Source: Leptospiraceae bacterium UBA2033 (GTDB taxonomy: Bacteria > Spirochaetota > Leptospiria > Leptospirales > Leptospiraceae). From it: a stretch of 22,687 nucleotides of DNA. Where the stretch lies: positions 1 through 22,687 of the forward strand of contig DDBL01000102.1 in NCBI GenBank assembly GCA_002333425.1, in the 5' to 3' direction. The position numbers and the translations under genes are program-made. Of the stretch, positions 18,770 through 22,687 are shown in pieces; position 1 is the stretch's first letter; every line of letters begins with the position of its first letter. Below the pieces are notes generated by a model, which was given only the letters and a program-made list of their open reading frames with translations, had not been told where the DNA came from and ran no database searches.

Positions 18770-18957
18770 CATTGAACTTATTGGGACTATATAAAAGATA
18801 TGCCACATAGGCGCAAAGATACAGAGAATTTATTGAAAAGAAAATCAGTATATCCACACCATCTTACAATAACGTCTAATATCTTATTAACCTCTGTGAC
18901 TCAGTGTCTCTGTGGCAAAATTTTTCTTACACAGACCCAGTAAATTTTCAAAGAAAG
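18770..18957. repeat. Long inverted repeat, CACAGAG family, copy 3
   Basis: The left core GCCACATAGGCGC..AGAGAA (18802-18828) pairs with the right core 18891-18916 at about 18 of 25 positions, and the outer ends (TTGAACTTATTGGGACT and ACAGACCCAGTAAATTTTCAA) extend the stem. The unpaired centre is about 62 bases. It is more decayed than copies 1 and 2. It fills the gap between the signalling operon and the FecR gene and runs up to the ribosome binding site of the latter (AAAGG at 18954-18958). The 18737-18769 remainder shows nothing. Confidence 0.75.
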
Positions 18958-18967
18958 GTTATCGCAA

Positions 18968-20284
18968 ATGAAACTGTTATTGAAACTATGTTTTCTTTTT
19001 CTTATCACATACTCTTCTATAAATGGAGAGCCTAATACGGACTTGTTAGAGTCTGCTAGTATCGGAAATTTGGACGGTGTAAAAAAAGCACTTTCTGAAC
19101 AAGCTTATATCAATGTCAAAGATCGTGAAGGCACAAATGCTCTCATGTTTGCGGCTAACAACAACCACTTTGAAGTTGTAAAATTTCTAGTGGATAACAA
19201 GGCGGATGTGCTCGCGAGAAACATAAATGGTTGGACTGCCGCAGTGATGGCGGGAGTTCGAGGAAATTTATTTATCAAAGAATATTTGGAAGGTGTTGAG
19301 AAAACAATTCCAAAAAGTAGAGCTACTGGAGTGGTGTTGTCTATTGTTGGAGATACATTTGTTGACAATCGAAAATTACAGATTGGGGATTTAGTTTTGG
19401 AAAACCAAACTATTTATGTAGGTAAAAAATCCATCTGTGAGTTACAAATAAAACAATCTCTTTCAGAATTTACTTTAAGACTCAAAGAAGATACAGTATT
19501 TGTTTTAAAATTTAAAGAAGCGCCAATTGAAAATATTTTTTCTGGATTTTTGCAACAGGGAAAAGCTCTTTTTAAAATACAAAAAGTATTTACTGGTGAA
19601 AAAATTCAAGCTGTTACACCAACTACTGTGGCGTCTGTGAGAGGAACTGCATTTGGCGTAGAAACAGAGTCTGATGGAAAAACAAAAATTTCTGTATTAC
19701 AAGGAAGTGTTAGAACCAGAGTCAGAGCCACTGGAATTGAAGATGATGAAATTATCGAAGATACTCCTGAAATCAAAAAATTGGTTTCTAATTTAGATTA
19801 CAATGCACAAATTATTCCGGTTGGTTATTCAGTGGAAGTTACCCCAGAAAAACAAAAATCAGTTTTAGAAAAAGCCGAGGCGGAAGGTTTAAAAAATAGA
19901 GCACAGAGAAAAGAATTTTCCAATGCGGTTATTCCTGATTTGTCTCTCAGATGTTCTGAAAAACCTGTTACTAAAAGTATGGATCCAAATGAACTTTCTA
20001 CCAGACAAAAAGAACTAGACGATTTAGTTGGAGTTGAGTCCGCTAAATTGAAAAACACCTCTGAAAGTCCAATTATAATTTCTTTAGTAGAAAATCGTAA
20101 GGCAGAAAAGGAAGTTATCAATTTTCAACCAGATACATTTAAGAAACCAGAAATTCTATTACTCAAAAATGGAAAAGCAGTCAAAGGTCCGATTTACATA
20201 ATTCATAATAGATACATTGTTTTTTCTAATGTGGGCAAACAGATATTTACCGAAGAAGAAATAGATAAAATTGTTGCCGAGTAA
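18968..20284 (+). CDS. Exported ankyrin-FecR domain protein
   Basis: A 438-residue protein probably located in the periplasm. Residues 1-20 are a signal peptide (LLLKLCFLFLITYSSINGEP). Residues about 24-110 hold two to three ankyrin repeats (GTNALMFAANNNHFEVVKFL, GWTAAVMAGVRGN). Residues about 118-255 are a FecR domain, recognised by its hallmark TPTTVASVRGTAFGVE near residue 218 and the LQGSVRTRV strand. Classical FecR proteins span the inner membrane and bind an ECF sigma factor; this one has no membrane helix beyond the signal peptide and no sigma factor nearby, so it is more likely a periplasmic binding or scaffold protein. The C-terminal part (about 290-438) is charged, with no family I recognise. 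AAAGG lies nine bases before the ATG. The caspase gene starts 6 bases after its stop codon, so they are almost certainly co-transcribed. Confidence 0.88.
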   Translation: MKLLLKLCFLFLITYSSINGEPNTDLLESASIGNLDGVKKALSEQAYINVKDREGTNALMFAANNNHFEVVKFLVDNKADVLARNINGWTAAVMAGVRGNLFIKEYLEGVEKTIPKSRATGVVLSIVGDTFVDNRKLQIGDLVLENQTIYVGKKSICELQIKQSLSEFTLRLKEDTVFVLKFKEAPIENIFSGFLQQGKALFKIQKVFTGEKIQAVTPTTVASVRGTAFGVETESDGKTKISVLQGSVRTRVRATGIEDDEIIEDTPEIKKLVSNLDYNAQIIPVGYSVEVTPEKQKSVLEKAEAEGLKNRAQRKEFSNAVIPDLSLRCSEKPVTKSMDPNELSTRQKELDDLVGVESAKLKNTSESPIIISLVENRKAEKEVINFQPDTFKKPEILLLKNGKAVKGPIYIIHNRYIVFSNVGKQIFTEEEIDKIVAE

Positions 20285-20290
20285 TTTTTC

Positions 20291-22687
20291 ATGAAAATTG
20301 TAAAATCTATTATTTTACTTTTAGTCAGTTTGACTTTCCAAATTCTAAATGCGGAAAGTTTTTCTTCTGATCCGATTTTACGAGTAGAAGCGGGAATGCA
20401 TACTGCTGTGATAAGGCGCATCAGCACGGACAAAGAAAATCGCATCATTGCTACTGCCTCGACTGATAAAACAGCGAAAATTTGGGAGCTTTCCACGGGA
20501 AAACTTCTTAGGACAATTCGAGTTCCTATTAAACATGGTCATGAAGGAAAAGTCAATGCAGTGGCTCTATCGCCTGACGGTAAAACCATTGCAGTAGCAG
20601 GTTGGACTGGACTTGATAGTGAGGATGGAAAATACATTTATATTTTCGATATAGAATCTGGAATTTTAAAACGAAGTATTACGAAAGTAAATGAACTCAT
20701 TTTTCACATGGTCTATTCGCCCGATGGAAAATACCTAGCAGTCAACTTACGTACTGGATTTAAACTCTACAATGCAGTTAACTACAATTTGGTTGCGGAG
20801 GATTTGGATTACAGAGACAGGAGTTATGATACTGGCTTCATTTTACAAGATGGAATATTGAAGATAATCACTATTTGCCTGGATGGGAATATTCGATATT
20901 ATGTTCTGGAGAGTGGACGATTAAAACTACTTGATAGAAAAACAGGTCAGAGTGGAAGAGTTCCGATTTCCATGCGAGTTTCTAATGATGGTTCAAAGCT
21001 TGTGGTGGGTTATGAATTTGGTCAACTCGTGGAAGTGTTTGATGTCACGTTTAATTCTATCAATTATTCTTTTAGTCCGACTACGTCTGGCGTGAACAAC
21101 GGAGATTTGAGTAAAGTGACTTGGTCAAATGACGGCAAATACTTGTATGCCGGTGGTCTAGCACAGAGAAATGGATATTTTATTCGTAAATGGTCAGATG
21201 CTGGCAAAGGGGATTACAAGGATATACCTGTGTCTTGGAATTCTATCATGCATGTAATTCCTTTAAAAGAAGGCGGGATTGCTTATTCAACTCACGATCC
21301 TTCTTTTGGAGTTTTAGATGGGATGGATAGAAGAGTTTTGTATAAAATTCCTGATACACCTGATTTTAGAGATGGGCAAAGTAATTTTTTAGTTTCTGAA
21401 GATGGTGCTCGAGTGCAATTTGGTTATTCACAATTTGGTAAAGACTTGGCTCAGTTTGCGATTGCAGACAAACGAGTTCGACTGGATGATTTGGATACAA
21501 GTGGAATGTATGCGCCAAATACTAGTGCTGTATCTGTTATCAATTGGAGAAATAATTATTCACCTCAACTGTATGGTAAAAAAATTCCACTAGAGGCTCA
21601 CGAGACTTCTCGCTCTATGGCGACATCTAATACTAATTTTGTTTTAGGGACAGAATGGAATTTGCGCTACTATGACAAAGAGGGAAGAGAAATTTGGAAA
21701 GTTCCCGGACCTGGGATTGCATGGGCAGTAAACTTAACTCGTAACGGTAAATACGTAGTAGCTGCTTTTGGAGATGGAACGATTCGATGGTACAATACTG
21801 AAAATGGAATAGAACTTTTATCTCTATTTTTACATAAGGACAAAAGAAAATGGGCAATCAGTACAACCTCCGGTTACTATGATTCTGCCCCTGGAGCGGA
21901 AGAGTTCTTGGGTTGGAATGTAAATAGAGGCAAGGACCATTCTCCTGATTTTTTTCCACTTACAAAATTTAGGAGTAAATACTACCGTCCTGATATAATC
22001 GAAAAAATTTTAGAGATTGGAAATGAAGCAGATACAATTTCCAAAACAAATGAAGACTCAGGGAGAAAAAATGAGACTAGTAAGTTAAAGGATCATTATC
22101 CCCCGGTAATAGAAATTATTTCACCAAAAAGTGTATTTAAAACTTCCAACAAACAAGTTACGATTCGATACAAAGTAAGGACTCCTTCTGGAAATCCAGT
22201 TACCGGCATACGAGTATTAATCAATGGAAGACCTAATTCTGGAACGAGGGGATTAAGTCTAGTATCCACAGAAACAGAAAGTGAAACAAAGTCTATAAAA
22301 GTAGATATTCCTGAAACCGATTGTATGATTAGCCTGATTGCCCAGAGTAAATACAATTCCAGTAATCCTGCTAATCTAGAAATTGATTGGTTGGATAAAA
22401 AAGAAGAAGTGATTGAAAAACCGAGACTGTTTATCTTAGCCGTTGGAGTAAGTGATTACAATGATGAAAGTTTAAAACTCCAATTTGCTTCAAAGGACGC
22501 TTCTGATTTTGTGAGCCTTATGTTAAAACAAGAAGGTGGAATGTACAAAGAAATTTTTGTGAAAACTCTATTAAATAAAGAGGCTAATACGAGTAATATC
22601 CTAGATGGACTAGACTGGATTCAAAAGGAAACAAAGAGTAGTGATTATGCGATGATTTTTCTTTCAGGGCATGGAGTGAATGATTCT
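20291..22687 (+). CDS. WD40-caspase family protein, exported (3' end cut by window)
   Basis: A frame open from the ATG at 20291 to the window edge, 799 codons without a stop. Residues 1-21 form a signal peptide (IILLLVSLTFQILNA). WD40 repeats cover about 35-560, for example TASTDKTAKIWELSTGK and ALSPDGKTIAVAG. The block TTSGYYDSAPGAEEFLGW to FRSKYYRPDII (about 530-580) is the conserved linker I associate with bacterial WD40-caspase proteins. An Ig-like stretch (about 597-690) precedes the peptidase C14 (caspase-like) domain, which starts near 712 with LFILAVGVSDY, LQFASKDASDF and FLSGHGVND. His794 is the expected catalytic His; the Cys must lie beyond the window. Members of this fold cleave after basic or acidic residues. 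Export would place it in the periplasm. It starts 6 bases after the FecR gene with a weak ribosome binding site. Confidence 0.9.
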   Translation, partial: MKIVKSIILLLVSLTFQILNAESFSSDPILRVEAGMHTAVIRRISTDKENRIIATASTDKTAKIWELSTGKLLRTIRVPIKHGHEGKVNAVALSPDGKTIAVAGWTGLDSEDGKYIYIFDIESGILKRSITKVNELIFHMVYSPDGKYLAVNLRTGFKLYNAVNYNLVAEDLDYRDRSYDTGFILQDGILKIITICLDGNIRYYVLESGRLKLLDRKTGQSGRVPISMRVSNDGSKLVVGYEFGQLVEVFDVTFNSINYSFSPTTSGVNNGDLSKVTWSNDGKYLYAGGLAQRNGYFIRKWSDAGKGDYKDIPVSWNSIMHVIPLKEGGIAYSTHDPSFGVLDGMDRRVLYKIPDTPDFRDGQSNFLVSEDGARVQFGYSQFGKDLAQFAIADKRVRLDDLDTSGMYAPNTSAVSVINWRNNYSPQLYGKKIPLEAHETSRSMATSNTNFVLGTEWNLRYYDKEGREIWKVPGPGIAWAVNLTRNGKYVVAAFGDGTIRWYNTENGIELLSLFLHKDKRKWAISTTSGYYDSAPGAEEFLGWNVNRGKDHSPDFFPLTKFRSKYYRPDIIEKILEIGNEADTISKTNEDSGRKNETSKLKDHYPPVIEIISPKSVFKTSNKQVTIRYKVRTPSGNPVTGIRVLINGRPNSGTRGLSLVSTETESETKSIKVDIPETDCMISLIAQSKYNSSNPANLEIDWLDKKEEVIEKPRLFILAVGVSDYNDESLKLQFASKDASDFVSLMLKQEGGMYKEIFVKTLLNKEANTSNILDGLDWIQKETKSSDYAMIFLSGHGVNDS

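Noticed and set aside
20203..22356. Minus-strand and out-of-frame open frames across the caspase gene (20203-20496, 21402-21593, 21633-21857, 22096-22356)
   Set aside because: They are shadows of the continuous 799-codon WD40-caspase frame, which runs off the window end.
18968..22687. Calling the FecR/caspase pair an anti-phage defence system
   Set aside because: Both proteins have signal peptides, and there are no mobile-element or other defence genes in view; the sequence supports an envelope role more than a defence one.

Overview
The window is AT-rich bacterial DNA that reads like a member of the Leptospirales (Leptospira or a close relative). The grounds are a spirochaete-style relaxed lipobox (Asn before Cys) on the first protein, a 7TMR-DISM sensor kinase, a hybrid kinase next to a response-regulator/PP2C phosphatase, and a WD40-caspase protein next to a periplasmic FecR protein. 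This placement is an inference; there is no rRNA or tRNA to settle it. No phage, transposase, CRISPR array or RNA gene was seen.

Layout. (1) 140-9358 is one giant surface or lipoprotein gene: 15 tandem Calx-beta domains, then Ig-like domains with two DxDxDG-type calcium loops, then a propeller-like module and a C-terminal hydrophobic tail. (2) 9510-13036 is a three-gene metabolic island: a SAM methyltransferase, a convergent TetR/WHG-type repressor, and a divergent FAD-dependent RetSat/CrtI-like oxidoreductase. A perfect 15-bp-arm palindrome with overlapping promoter-like hexamers lies between the last two. (3) 13310-18736 is a three-gene signalling operon: a 7TMR-DISM/PAS/HisKA/HATPase/REC hybrid kinase, a REC-PP2C phosphatase (RsbU type) and a REC-HisKA-HATPase protein whose REC is about 80% identical to that of its neighbour. 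(4) 18968-22687 is a two-gene unit: an exported ankyrin-FecR protein and, 6 nt later, an exported WD40-caspase protein that is cut off by the window edge just after its catalytic His.

The gaps hold repeats rather than genes. Three related long inverted repeats (consensus arm around CCACAGAGGCAC..AGACACAGAG) occupy the gaps at 10355-10586, 13083-13230 and about 18770-18957, each just after the end of a transcription unit. A different 66-bp inverted repeat (arm TGTCAT..TGAGC..GTCGAA) sits in the tetR leader.

How the genes may work together (inference): the TetR protein probably controls the oxidoreductase and itself through the shared palindrome. The signalling genes form a likely phosphorelay ending in a PP2C phosphatase. 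The FecR/caspase pair is the best candidate for an uncharacterised envelope-located system. All statements come from reading the sequence; no database search was run.
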